From NCBI RefSeq assembly GCF_006715025.1, contig NZ_VFMK01000001.1:2604001-2668000 (forward strand): 64,000 nt of DNA. Reading direction: 5' to 3'. Shown here in pieces: positions 8,207 through 15,612 of this stretch. The DNA is from Serratia fonticola. GTDB taxonomy: Bacteria > Pseudomonadota > Gammaproteobacteria > Enterobacterales > Enterobacteriaceae. The translations under genes and the position numbers were made by a program. Below the pieces are notes generated by a model, which worked only from the letters and a program-made list of their open reading frames with translations, searched no databases and had not been told where the DNA came from. Each line of letters begins with the position of its first letter. Position 1 is the first letter of the stretch.

Positions 8207-9894
8207 AGTTCGTTACTCATCCATTGGCGGATCACCAGTGCTATCACGCGTGGATCTTTATCGGCCAGTTCGCGTATCCGCTGGCTTTGGACTTCTGCAC
8301 TGACGCGCTGCTGTGATTTCTTACGTTGCGCCAGTTCCTCATGACTTGGCTTGTTCACTTCGACCGGGCGGCTGGCTGGTATATTGGCCGCGGCGGCCTG
8401 CTGCGCGATCTGACGGTTTTGCAATTGCGGCCGTACCAGCTTGCGCCACAACAGCCAGGCAACCAGCAACACCAGCAGATAGCGACCCGCATTGAACAAC
8501 TGATCGATAAATGACTGAGACTGCCAGAACGGCAATTCGCCGCTGCTCTGTTCCAGGTCGTTGAATGGGGTATTCACCACATTGAGCGTATCGCCACGGC
8601 TGCTGGAGTAACCCATCGCTTCGCGTACCAGGGACTCCACCTGCGCCAGCTGTTCTTTGCTCATTGGCTGTGGTTTGCCGTCTTTATCCGTACCAAGCGT
8701 GTTGAGTACCACCGCTACCGACAGGCGTTCTACAGTGCCCGCTTTTTGTTGAGTGTGGCGAATGGTGCGATCCACTTCGTAGTTGGTGGTCTCATCGCGG
8801 CGGCTGTTTTTGGGCAGGTTGTTACCCGCACCGGTGCTGGTGTTGGCATTGGCCGTCGCCGGATTATTTTGCGCTGGCGTATTGGCGTTATTACCGGGCG
8901 TTGTCGGTTTAGGCGTTTCAATCGGTGCCGTAGGCGCGGCGCTGGGTTGGTTGGAAAGGGCCCCCGGTACGCCGCCGATCTGCTGGCCGCCATTCTGTTC
9001 ACTCAGGCTTAGCTGTCTGGAACGCACCGCCGATTTATCAGGCTGCTGGTTTGGTTGGTACTGTTCGTCGGTTTGCTCACGCGTGGCGAAATCAATTTGC
9101 GCGGTAACCTGAGCGCGCACGTTGGCGCTGCCAACGATCGGGGCCAAAATGGCCTCGATACGGCGCTGGTAGCGAGTTTCTACTTCATTGGCATATTTCA
9201 GCTGAGCGGCATTGAGATCGCGCCCGGTACCGTCGGACTGGGTTAGCAAGCGGCCTGCCTGATCGACCACCGTCACGTTGCCTGGTGGTAACCCGGCGAC
9301 GCTGCTGGATACCATATACACCACAGCGTTGATCTGACCGTCATCCAATGCACGCCCCGGTTGCAGCGTCAGCGTGACGGAAGCAGAAGGGGCTTTTTGT
9401 TCGCGCACGAATAAGGAGGGTTTTGGCAATGCCAGATGCACACGTGCGTTCTGTACCGGCCCCAGGGATTCGATCGTGCGTGATAGCTCACCTTCCAGCG
9501 CCCGCTGGTAGTTAATTTGTTCGCTAAACTGGCTGATGCCGAACTTTTCCTGATCCAGCAATTCAAAGCCAACCGCACCGCCTTTAGGTAACCCTTGCTG
9601 AGCAAGACGCAGGCGAGTTTCATGCACTTTCTCTGCAGGGACCATCAGCGCAGAGCCGTTCTCGGCAAACCGGTACGGGATGTTCATCTGCGTGAGTTGA
9701 GCGACAATCGCTCCCCCATCGCGATCGTTGATGTTGCTGTACAGAACGCGGTAATCCGGAGTTTTTACCCATAACAGCAGCGCGACCACAATGGCGATTG
9801 CGGCAGAAGCGGCGATCAACAGTGGGATCTTGGGATTGGCTCGCAGGCGGTTCCATAGGGCCAGCAGGCCGTTATCACGGCTTTCACCCTTCAT
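8203..9894 (-). CDS. fliF: Flagellar MS-ring protein FliF
   Basis: 563 residues. The first membrane helix is at about residues 25-45 and the second near residue 455. Between them are ring-building motifs, including the secretin-like YscJ domain (YRVLYSNINDRDGGAIVAQL) and a proline/asparagine/threonine-rich linker (about 300-360) typical of the beta-collar insertion. The cytoplasmic C-terminus that binds FliG ends IALVIRQWMSNEL. FliF is first in the minus-strand operon, opposite to fliE, with which it shares a 374-base control region. Confidence 0.97.
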   Translation of the reverse strand: MKGESRDNGLLALWNRLRANPKIPLLIAASAAIAIVVALLLWVKTPDYRVLYSNINDRDGGAIVAQLTQMNIPYRFAENGSALMVPAEKVHETRLRLAQQGLPKGGAVGFELLDQEKFGISQFSEQINYQRALEGELSRTIESLGPVQNARVHLALPKPSLFVREQKAPSASVTLTLQPGRALDDGQINAVVYMVSSSVAGLPPGNVTVVDQAGRLLTQSDGTGRDLNAAQLKYANEVETRYQRRIEAILAPIVGSANVRAQVTAQIDFATREQTDEQYQPNQQPDKSAVRSRQLSLSEQNGGQQIGGVPGALSNQPSAAPTAPIETPKPTTPGNNANTPAQNNPATANANTSTGAGNNLPKNSRRDETTNYEVDRTIRHTQQKAGTVERLSVAVVLNTLGTDKDGKPQPMSKEQLAQVESLVREAMGYSSSRGDTLNVVNTPFNDLEQSSGELPFWQSQSFIDQLFNAGRYLLVLLVAWLLWRKLVRPQLQNRQIAQQAAAANIPASRPVEVNKPSHEELAQRKKSQQRVSAEVQSQRIRELADKDPRVIALVIRQWMSNEL

Positions 9895-10268
9895 GCTGAT
9901 ACCCAGCCTTGTGAGTTTTCGTTATGGTTAGCGTTGTGTGGTGACAAAACAGACTCCCTGATACACGGTTCTTTACGGCTTAACAAACGTGCCCCCATTT
10001 TTGGGCATGCCATTATTTGCCTTTAAGGCCAATGTTGATGGCCCGATAAACCGCCGTTTTTGCAGTTAATTAACCGCTTTAGCTTCAGAATGCTGTGATA
10101 GGGTGTGCTGCATCAGAAAAGTGCTGACGAAAGAATGCGCGGCAATCCGTCGTTTTCGTGCCGCTGCGTTGTTACCTGAACCACTTCCCGTAGTCAGCAT
10201 CAGTGAGTGGGCTGGGGCCTGGCAGCAATTTGAAACCGATAGGGCATAGAGAGGGTATTGAGGTCATC
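9895..10268. promoter_or_regulatory. Divergent fliF / fliE control region
   Basis: 374 bases without a gene between two flagellar genes reading outwards. In enterobacteria both are class 2, FlhDC-dependent promoters. A CCCGATAA block (about 10042-10049) with a TAAG 14 bases before it resembles a sigma-28 element facing fliE, but the fit is imperfect. No convincing FlhDC box could be picked out by eye. fliE starts at the ATG preceded by GAGAGGGTATTGAGGT. Confidence 0.5.
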
Positions 10269-10583
10269 ATGGCAATTCAGGGGATTGAAGGCGTTCTGCA
10301 GCAGTTGCAGGCTACGGCGCTTCAGGCCGGGGGGCTGAAACAGAGCACGCCGGTGCAAGGTGCCAGCTTCGCCAGTGAGCTAAAGGCGGCGATTGGCAAG
10401 ATCAGTGATACGCAGCAGGCTGCCCGTCACCAGGCGCAGGATTTTGAATTGGGTGTGCCGGGGATCAGTTTGAACGATGTGATGGTCGATCTGCAGAAAT
10501 CGTCGGTTTCGTTACAACTCGGGGTGCAGGTACGTAATAAGCTGGTAACGGCGTATCAGGACATTATGAATATGGCGGTGTAG
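10269..10583 (+). CDS. fliE: Flagellar hook-basal body complex protein FliE
   Basis: 104 residues, the same length as E. coli FliE, from the ATG at 10269 (MAIQGIEGVLQQLQ). An in-frame reading 22 codons longer lacks family support. The C-terminal helix contains the conserved GISLNDVMVDLQKSSVSLQL and VRNKLVTAYQDIMNM, the part that joins the rod base to the MS ring and export gate. FliE is a monocistronic gene divergent from fliF and followed within ten bases by a strong hairpin. Confidence 0.97.
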   Translation: MAIQGIEGVLQQLQATALQAGGLKQSTPVQGASFASELKAAIGKISDTQQAARHQAQDFELGVPGISLNDVMVDLQKSSVSLQLGVQVRNKLVTAYQDIMNMAV

Positions 10584-10590
10584 GCAAGAA

Positions 10591-10626
10591 GCAGGGCGCG
10601 TTATCACAACAATAAAAGCGCCCTGC
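10591..10626 (+). terminator. Hairpin after fliE, probable terminator
   Basis: A perfect nine-base stem (GCAGGGCGC with GCGCCCTGC) around an 18-base loop begins seven bases after the fliE stop. The T tract is missing, so it may act with Rho or only stabilise the 3' end. Confidence 0.55.
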
Positions 10627-10627
10627 C

Positions 10628-10676
10628 TATCCCTATCGCCTTCAAGCTGTAGCGTTGTTAGCTGCACCTGGCTGCC
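10628..10676. repeat. Half copy of the dispersed palindromic repeat (copy 2)
   Basis: TATCCCTATCGCCTTCAAGC followed by TGTAGCGTTGTTAGCTGC resembles one end of the elements at 3263 and 41512 (ATACCC, then a TTCAA-TGCAGC box, then GTTGTTAGCTGC). The other end and the matching inverted terminus are not recognisable, so this copy looks truncated. Confidence 0.5.
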
Positions 10677-10736
10677 CTGTGCATCTGAGGTCTTATCCCA
10701 AAGAGCCGATGCTGGTAGTGCAGTAAAATTTTATGA

Positions 10737-10880
10737 TCAGTAAATTAAAGAAAGCCGATGTTTGGAGCGGCGACGATGTTTTTTACGTGCCACACCGATC
10801 CGTTTGCCATCAATGATTCTTGAGTGTTTTTTAAATGAAAAAACACATAACGCCATCAGCGATGCCACTAGAAACTCCAT
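10737..10880 (-). CDS. Unrecognised 47-residue basic small protein
   Basis: A short ORF with a near-ideal ribosome site: GGGAGG seven bases before the ATG at 10880. The product has a hydrophobic N-terminus (MEFLVASLMALCVFSF) and then a strongly basic tail with K-K, R-K-K and R-R-R clusters, ending LSLIY. Such a hydrophobic-then-basic layout is seen in small membrane-associated peptides and some type I toxins, but no family is recognised. Upstream is an AT-rich stretch with a TTGACT and TATAAA pair. It is on the strand opposite fliE. The coding assignment rests on the ribosome site, composition and uninterrupted frame only. Confidence 0.5.
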   Translation of the reverse strand: MEFLVASLMALCVFSFKKHSRIIDGKRIGVARKKHRRRSKHRLSLIY

Positions 10881-10918
10881 CTCAATACCTCCCTTTAAAT
10901 AGATAAATAAAACTTATA

Positions 10919-10944
10919 TTTATAGCGATTATCTTAAAAGTCAA
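10919..10944 (-). promoter_or_regulatory. Possible promoter for the 47-residue ORF
   Basis: On the minus strand TTGACT (10944-10939) is followed by TATAAA (10924-10919). The spacing is 14 bases, shorter than the ideal 17, although overlapping AT-rich hexamers at 16-18 bases also exist. It lies about 40 bases before the ATG of the small ORF. Confidence 0.3.
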
Positions 10945-11644
10945 CGAAGGGGGATATAAATAGATATTTCTCTTATTTTACTGAGTGAGTTCTTAATTTT
11001 TCCGATGAAAAACGAATTGGTTCTATATAAAATATTTGATGTGTCAATGTAATTAATCGGTAATGATAATAAAAATATATTCATTATGGGATTATTATAT
11101 TCTAATGAAATGTTCATGGCTACCCTTGTCGGCATGAGGGGATAACCGTGGAGATTACGAGCAATTCAGATTACGCCAGGTATGGAACCCACCTTGACCA
11201 ACCAAAGGGGGGTTGCCCCCAAACGGCCAAGAAAGAATTTATTCAGACATGAGGCCTGCGGTATCGGAGCGGGAGATTTTTCTTTGGTATCACCGCCGGT
11301 TAGGGCAGGCCGTTACTGGCACAAGGAGAACGCCGAAGACGTATCGGTGGATATGGCAGGAATAAGTGAATCGTAAATAATAATCGATTAGCTAATATGA
11401 GCGACCTGAGAGAAGTTATATCATTATCTGCCTTAAGTTATGAGAGGCTATTTCCCTGGGGCCCATTTATTGCGAGGGAAATGTGTTATTTAGTTCGCAA
11501 TAGTGATGTTTTTCCGGGTGGGTTTATTTTTTTAGTTGATTTTTCAGGTATAATAATCGAGTGATAAATGACATTGTTCGTGTTTCTAATATCACTTGTT
11601 GACGTTATTTAGGTTGATAGTGAGTTAGCGTTTATACAGGGAAA
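10945..11644. other. AT-rich intergenic stretch, no convincing gene
   Basis: About 700 bases, mostly low in G+C at both ends. Two 64-codon frames (10941-11135 minus, 11182-11376 plus) lack ribosome sites and have no protein-like pattern. A GGGGG-GTTG-CCCCC type hairpin is seen near 11207-11220. Nothing else could be assigned. Confidence 0.4.
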
Positions 11645-11647
11645 ATG

Positions 11648-11743
11648 ATGAGTTCGAAAAGCGAAGTAAGATGGCGTTTTTTTAGTATTGTCATGCTGAT
11701 TGTCTTAGCCATGTTGATGTTTGTGCTGGTGAAATACAACTGA
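11648..11743 (+). CDS. Unrecognised 31-residue single-helix membrane protein
   Basis: Short ORF, too small for usual gene callers, with AGGGA five bases before the second of two adjacent ATGs (11645 and 11648). The product MSSKSEVRWRFF then runs into one hydrophobic helix (SIVMLIVLAMLMFVLV) and ends KYN, which is the typical form of a small inner-membrane protein with N-terminus in the cytoplasm. A GC-rich hairpin follows eight bases after the stop. No family name is offered. Together the ribosome site, membrane helix and terminator make it a credible gene. Confidence 0.55.
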   Translation: MSSKSEVRWRFFSIVMLIVLAMLMFVLVKYN

Positions 11744-11750
11744 TATGCGG

Positions 11751-11769
11751 GGCCACCCTGGGTGGCCTT
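11751..11769 (+). terminator. Hairpin after the 31-residue ORF
   Basis: GGCCACC and GGTGGCC form a seven-base stem around a CTG loop, starting eight bases after the stop codon of the small membrane protein. Only two Ts follow, so termination efficiency is uncertain. Confidence 0.5.
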
Positions 11770-11819
11770 GCTGCATAAATCACTTCACCTTTACTCTTGG
11801 TATGAGCTCGTCGTGGGGA

Positions 11820-12692
11820 TTATTCTTCCTCTTGTGTACTCAGTAATTGATAAGATAGCGGTAAAGCGCTAGCAGGTTGCATAATTCGTTGGTGTCCCCG
11901 TATTGCGGTGGGGGCAAAGCCAAACCTTTTGCGAAAGCGCTCGGCAAAACGTGAAGAACTCTCATAGCCAACATGTTGTGCGATGGTGGAAATAGGCCAA
12001 TCTGTGGCCTGCAATAATGCCAATGCACTGCTCATACGTACATCGATCATCAGGCTACGCAGTGCGGTATTTTCTGCCGACAATTTGCGACGCAACATGA
12101 CCTCGCTCATCATCAGGCTCTCTGCTACTTCGGCGGCAGTCCAGATCTTATGCGGATCGGTTGCCAGGCGGCGGCGTACTTTTTGGGTCAGATCGTTTTT
12201 TTCAGTGTGGGTAAATCGAATACCCAAATAGGCCAGCCAGAGTAAGATCTCACACATTTTATGGCGGGTAATAGCGGGCGGGAAACTCTCGTGGAGCGTC
12301 AGTGCCAGAGCGGTCGTTTCGAAACTGTGCAAGAAAGCACAGGGCAGTTTCGGTACGGTTGTCACCCCCGTGAAAGGTATGGGTGGTGGCACAATGTGGG
12401 CAGAGGCTACCGTTTCGAACAGCGCAGGATTACAGATCAACAGCTGGCAACTGAACGTACCTCGGTCAGAAAGGCTGTTAATAATATCGACAGTTTGCCC
12501 CCCCTCGACGATCAGTAACTCCCCGGCTTGTGCCACCACCTCTTGCCGATTTCGGCGTATACGTGTTTGCCCTTGCTGTATCAAAAACAGATTGGTCTGT
12601 TCAAAATAGAGAGAAGGAAGGAGAAGTTCAGTATGCTGAATGATTTGTGCTGAAGCACCGACCCCGGGACAAAGATTAATTGAGCGTTCCAT
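11820..12692 (-). CDS. AraC-family transcriptional regulator
   Basis: 290 residues from ATG 12692 (a TTG one codon upstream is also in frame). The N-terminal half is a cupin-like sensing domain with QAGELLIVEGGQTVDII. The C-terminal half (about 185-270) is a tandem helix-turn-helix AraC domain: TAAEVAESLMMSEVMLRRKL for the first motif, ISTIAQHVGYESSSRFAERF for the second, with the FRKRFGFAPTAIRG end. It sits between flagellar genes (fliE side and fliT) on the same strand as fliT but 310 bases away, so it probably has its own promoter. Its targets are unknown, and a role in flagellar control is only suggested by position. Confidence 0.85.
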   Translation of the reverse strand: MERSINLCPGVGASAQIIQHTELLLPSLYFEQTNLFLIQQGQTRIRRNRQEVVAQAGELLIVEGGQTVDIINSLSDRGTFSCQLLICNPALFETVASAHIVPPPIPFTGVTTVPKLPCAFLHSFETTALALTLHESFPPAITRHKMCEILLWLAYLGIRFTHTEKNDLTQKVRRRLATDPHKIWTAAEVAESLMMSEVMLRRKLSAENTALRSLMIDVRMSSALALLQATDWPISTIAQHVGYESSSRFAERFRKRFGFAPTAIRGHQRIMQPASALPLSYQLLSTQEEE

Positions 12693-13005
12693 CAATATTC
12701 ATTTCATAGTCATTATCTGAGAATATCTTTACGCTTTGCTTGGTGAAGGAGCAACATTTTTTCATCTGTTGTCGATCACAACTTGATAATTTATTTGTCA
12801 AGAATCAATTTCCTGCTGAACAGAAAACGTCCGTGTCGGATTAAGAATTATCCAGCAAATTAGCAATAATGCCAGAAATTTGCGCTCTCATGCATTACCT
12901 GCTATTTGAACTATTCAAATGCCATGCGTTTATATTATTGTGTAACTGGGCAATGATAGCGTTTTATACTATTTATCGCTCAAGATAGACAATTATTCGT
13001 AAGAT
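12693..13005. other. Intergenic region upstream of the AraC-type gene
   Basis: About 310 AT-rich bases between the fliT stop and the AraC-type start, both on the minus strand. It should hold the regulator's promoter. No intrinsic terminator for fliT and no clear operator repeats were found. Confidence 0.4.
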
Positions 13006-13374
13006 TTATCTTATTTGCGGCTCTCCCAAGAGCAATGCACGGTCATGGAACTGGCCATAAGTGCTGTTGACAATGTTCTGCCTGGTAGACTGATCGATCA
13101 GCAGCTTCAGTTCGTCCATTCGTTGCTGTAACAACCGCTTCAATTCTGTCTCATTACTCAGGATCTGTTGCAGTTTATTGCGCAAAATCTCCTGCAAGGC
13201 GAGAGAGTGCTCAGAGAATTCTGCAAACTGTGCGGTTTTTTCCACGGCCAGCAGATAGCTGACCTCCATTTCGATGAGCGCGTCCCATTGCCCGGCTTGC
13301 GCCAAAACGATCATTTGGCTGCTCAGCGAGTGGATCTGCTGATAGGTCGATAAAATCTGCTGCTGATGTTCCAT
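13006..13374 (-). CDS. fliT: Flagellar export chaperone FliT
   Basis: 122 residues, all helical, starting MEHQQQILSTYQQIHSLS. FliT binds the C-terminus of the filament cap protein FliD for export and, in Salmonella, also binds FlhDC and lowers class 2 expression. Third gene of fliDST. Its ATG shares one base with the fliS stop (TAATG). The sequence is divergent but length, helical content and position fit. Confidence 0.93.
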   Translation of the reverse strand: MEHQQQILSTYQQIHSLSSQMIVLAQAGQWDALIEMEVSYLLAVEKTAQFAEFSEHSLALQEILRNKLQQILSNETELKRLLQQRMDELKLLIDQSTRQNIVNSTYGQFHDRALLLGEPQIR

Positions 13375-13784
13375 TAAACGACGTCCTGAGCGGGTTGATA
13401 ATTTGGACCAATTTGGCGCCAGGCGTCTGCAATGTTTTCTAACAGCCCGGTAACTTCGTCAATGGCTGCGATATCGTTATGTAGATTGGCCTGCATCAGA
13501 CGGCGTTTCATATAGTCGTATAAAGCCGCGAGGTTATCGGCGATTTCCCCGCCTTGCTCATGATTGAGGCCATTTTTCAGGCCGTTATCAATAATATTGA
13601 TTGCTTTTGAAATGGCCTGACCCTTACCAGCGATATTCCCCTGGTTCATCAATATTCGTGCGCGAAGCAGGGCGCTGAGCGCCCCGTCGAATAGCATCAC
13701 GATTAACTGGTGCGGGCTGGCACTCATTACACCACTCTCTACACTGACCTGGGCATATGCTTGAGTTCCGCTGCGGTTATACAT
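13374..13784 (-). CDS. fliS: Flagellin export chaperone FliS
   Basis: 136 residues. The conserved N-terminal Y-x-x-S/N pattern (YNRSGTQAYAQVSVESGV) and the helix SPHQLIVMLFDGALSALLRA are diagnostic. FliS binds the disordered C-terminal helices of flagellin in the cytoplasm, blocking early polymerisation and delivering it to FlhA. Lies 25 bases after fliD. Confidence 0.97.
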   Translation of the reverse strand: MYNRSGTQAYAQVSVESGVMSASPHQLIVMLFDGALSALLRARILMNQGNIAGKGQAISKAINIIDNGLKNGLNHEQGGEIADNLAALYDYMKRRLMQANLHNDIAAIDEVTGLLENIADAWRQIGPNYQPAQDVV

Positions 13785-13809
13785 GCTATTTTTACCTGGT
13801 TAAAATCTC

Positions 13810-15216
13810 TTATTTATTAGAAGAGAACTGTTGAGTTAAATAGGTACTGGTTCCGTTGAGTTTTGACATCATGGTATCCAGTTGAACAAATTGCTGTTTG
13901 TAACGATCGATAGTGTTTTGAATACTCTCGGTTACCCGGGTTATCTGGGTATTCAAGCGATCGAGATTGGTGTTGATACTTTTGGTTGAGTTTTCTATCA
14001 CACCACCGGCTTTGATATAGTTTTGGATCTCATTGTGGATCTCGGTTGCCATGCCGGTATCCTTGCCGTTGCCGGCGAAGAAGTTCGCCACCTGATCCGG
14101 TTTTTCGTCAATGGCTTTTTTCAGCTTGTCGCTGTCCAATTCCAGTTTGCCGGTTTTGCTGTTGGTGGTAATACCGATGTTGCCTAGCCCTTTCAACTCC
14201 GGGTTGTCCTGCGCGCTGCTCAGGGAACTCTTAATCGAAGATTGAATACCACGCAGGGTGTTGTCGCCCAGCAAGGCACCGTTCTTGGCATCCTGAGCCT
14301 CACCACTCTTTACCGGAGTGTATTTGGTCAGCGAATTGAAGGTATCCAGCAGCGAGTTATAGCTATCTACCCACTCTTTAATTTTGTCGGCAGACCCGTT
14401 TTTATCGCTGGTAATGACCAGATTCTGCGGCTCACCGGGCTTGGTGACGGTTTTCAGATCCAGCGTCACGCCTTGTAATGCATCAGAGATGGTGTTAGTG
14501 CTGCGTTTGATCGTGGTGCCATTGATGGTCACTTCGGCATCTTGCCCTTTGACCGTTTCCTTCATGCCGTTGTTGCTGCTGGCAGGATCGTAATTTAAAA
14601 CCGCGCCTAACTGGTCATCGTTATTGACCTGCACCTTGACCGTATTATCTTCGCCGGGGGTGGAAGAGCTGATCGCCAACTTATATTCGTTGTCACCTAC
14701 GCGCATGATGGTGGCGTTGACCCCGGCTTTGGCACCGTTAATCGCATCACGCATTTCCACTAATGAGGTCTGATCGTCACTGAGGGGGATCTTGACCTCT
14801 TTGGGGGGATTACCTGCGGTAATGGAAATGGAGCGATCGTCACTGCCTGCGGCCCCCAGTTGAGCGGTTTGATCCTGGATATCCGCCGTCGTCGTCAGGG
14901 TTTGCGGTTGCGCCAGATGTAATACTTCGACGCTGTAGTTGCCCGGTACCGATTTGGCCGAGGTGGTGACTTTGAACTGATCGTGCTCAGTGGCGGTGGT
15001 GTTATTAAAAAAATCCGGTTTGGCCAGATCCTTACTCAGGTTATCAAATTTTTCCAATGCGTTTTTTAACGTACCGTAAGCAGTCAACTTGGCGTTATAG
15101 CTGGTCTGTTGGGTAGTATAGGGGGTCAGACGCTGTTGCTCTGCCGCGGTCAGCTTATCCAGTAAGCCGTTAAGATCCAGCCCTGAGCCGATGCCTAATG
15201 AACTAATTGAGGCCAT
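13810..15216 (-). CDS. fliD: Flagellar filament capping protein FliD
   Basis: 468 residues. The N-terminal FliD domain begins MASISSLGIGSGLDLNGLLDKL and includes a long coiled-coil segment with EKFDNLSKDLAKPDFFNN. The C-terminal domain has NIGITTNSKTGKLELDSDKL and a final coiled coil ending NGTSTYLTQQF. FliD forms the pentameric cap that folds flagellin at the filament tip. The start is preceded by AGGAGAA. Its leader is long: the sigma-28 promoter lies about 155 bases upstream with a dispersed palindromic repeat in between. Confidence 0.97.
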   Translation of the reverse strand: MASISSLGIGSGLDLNGLLDKLTAAEQQRLTPYTTQQTSYNAKLTAYGTLKNALEKFDNLSKDLAKPDFFNNTTATEHDQFKVTTSAKSVPGNYSVEVLHLAQPQTLTTTADIQDQTAQLGAAGSDDRSISITAGNPPKEVKIPLSDDQTSLVEMRDAINGAKAGVNATIMRVGDNEYKLAISSSTPGEDNTVKVQVNNDDQLGAVLNYDPASSNNGMKETVKGQDAEVTINGTTIKRSTNTISDALQGVTLDLKTVTKPGEPQNLVITSDKNGSADKIKEWVDSYNSLLDTFNSLTKYTPVKSGEAQDAKNGALLGDNTLRGIQSSIKSSLSSAQDNPELKGLGNIGITTNSKTGKLELDSDKLKKAIDEKPDQVANFFAGNGKDTGMATEIHNEIQNYIKAGGVIENSTKSINTNLDRLNTQITRVTESIQNTIDRYKQQFVQLDTMMSKLNGTSTYLTQQFSSNK

Positions 15217-15243
15217 TTATGATTCTCCTATGGTCAATGACTT

Positions 15244-15358
15244 CATACCCACCGTCTTTCAAGTTGCAGCCTGATGACCTGTGAACGCTAGTCGTAAAGT
15301 CAGGTATCTGGATTACTGCCTTCGCTGCCTGGCTGTAACTTGAAATCTATAGGGTATG
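15244..15358. repeat. Dispersed palindromic repeat, copy 3 (in the fliD leader)
   Basis: 115 bases between inverted ends CATACCC and GGGTATG. Inside the left end is CTTTCAAGTTGCAGC. Inside the right end is TGTAACTTGAAA, its inverse. It lies between the fliD start codon and the fliD sigma-28 promoter, so it should be transcribed and fold into a long hairpin in the 5' untranslated region. Confidence 0.75.
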
Positions 15359-15371
15359 TACGCTTTAGGCG

Positions 15372-15398
15372 TTATCGGCTCAGTGATAAAAAAGTTTA
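15372..15398 (-). promoter_or_regulatory. Sigma-28 (FliA) promoter of fliDST
   Basis: Reading on the minus strand: TAAACTTT, 11 bases, GCCGATAA. This matches the enterobacterial FliA consensus (TAAAGTTT-N11-GCCGATAA) in all but one base. Confidence 0.9.
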
Positions 15399-15491
15399 CG
15401 GATAAATCGAAAAAACGATGGCGTAGTAGAAGAGAGAAAAACAGCGTTATTCGCGCCATTGGCGAAAAGTGAAAAAAACAAAAAATATTTC

Positions 15492-15518
15492 TAAAGGTTG
15501 TAAAAGGGGCGCCGATAC
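15492..15518 (+). promoter_or_regulatory. Sigma-28 (FliA) promoter of fliC
   Basis: TAAAGGTT, 11 bases, GCCGATAC, nearly identical to the FliA consensus, about 95 bases before the fliC start. It faces away from the fliD promoter 93 bases to its left. Confidence 0.93.
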
Positions 15519-15612
15519 CTTGGGTGACGGTGATTGAAGCCGTGGGCAAATAAGCCCGAACCCTTTAATTGTGAATGCGAACGTCGCAACTGATTCGTAA
15601 GGAAAGCACATT

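Noticed and set aside
10941..11135. 64-codon minus-strand frame in AT-rich DNA
   Set aside because: Composition (I, N, Y, S) is that expected of random AT-rich sequence; no ribosome site.
11182..11376. 64-codon frame in the fliE to AraC gap
   Set aside because: No ribosome site, no hydrophobic or domain-like pattern.
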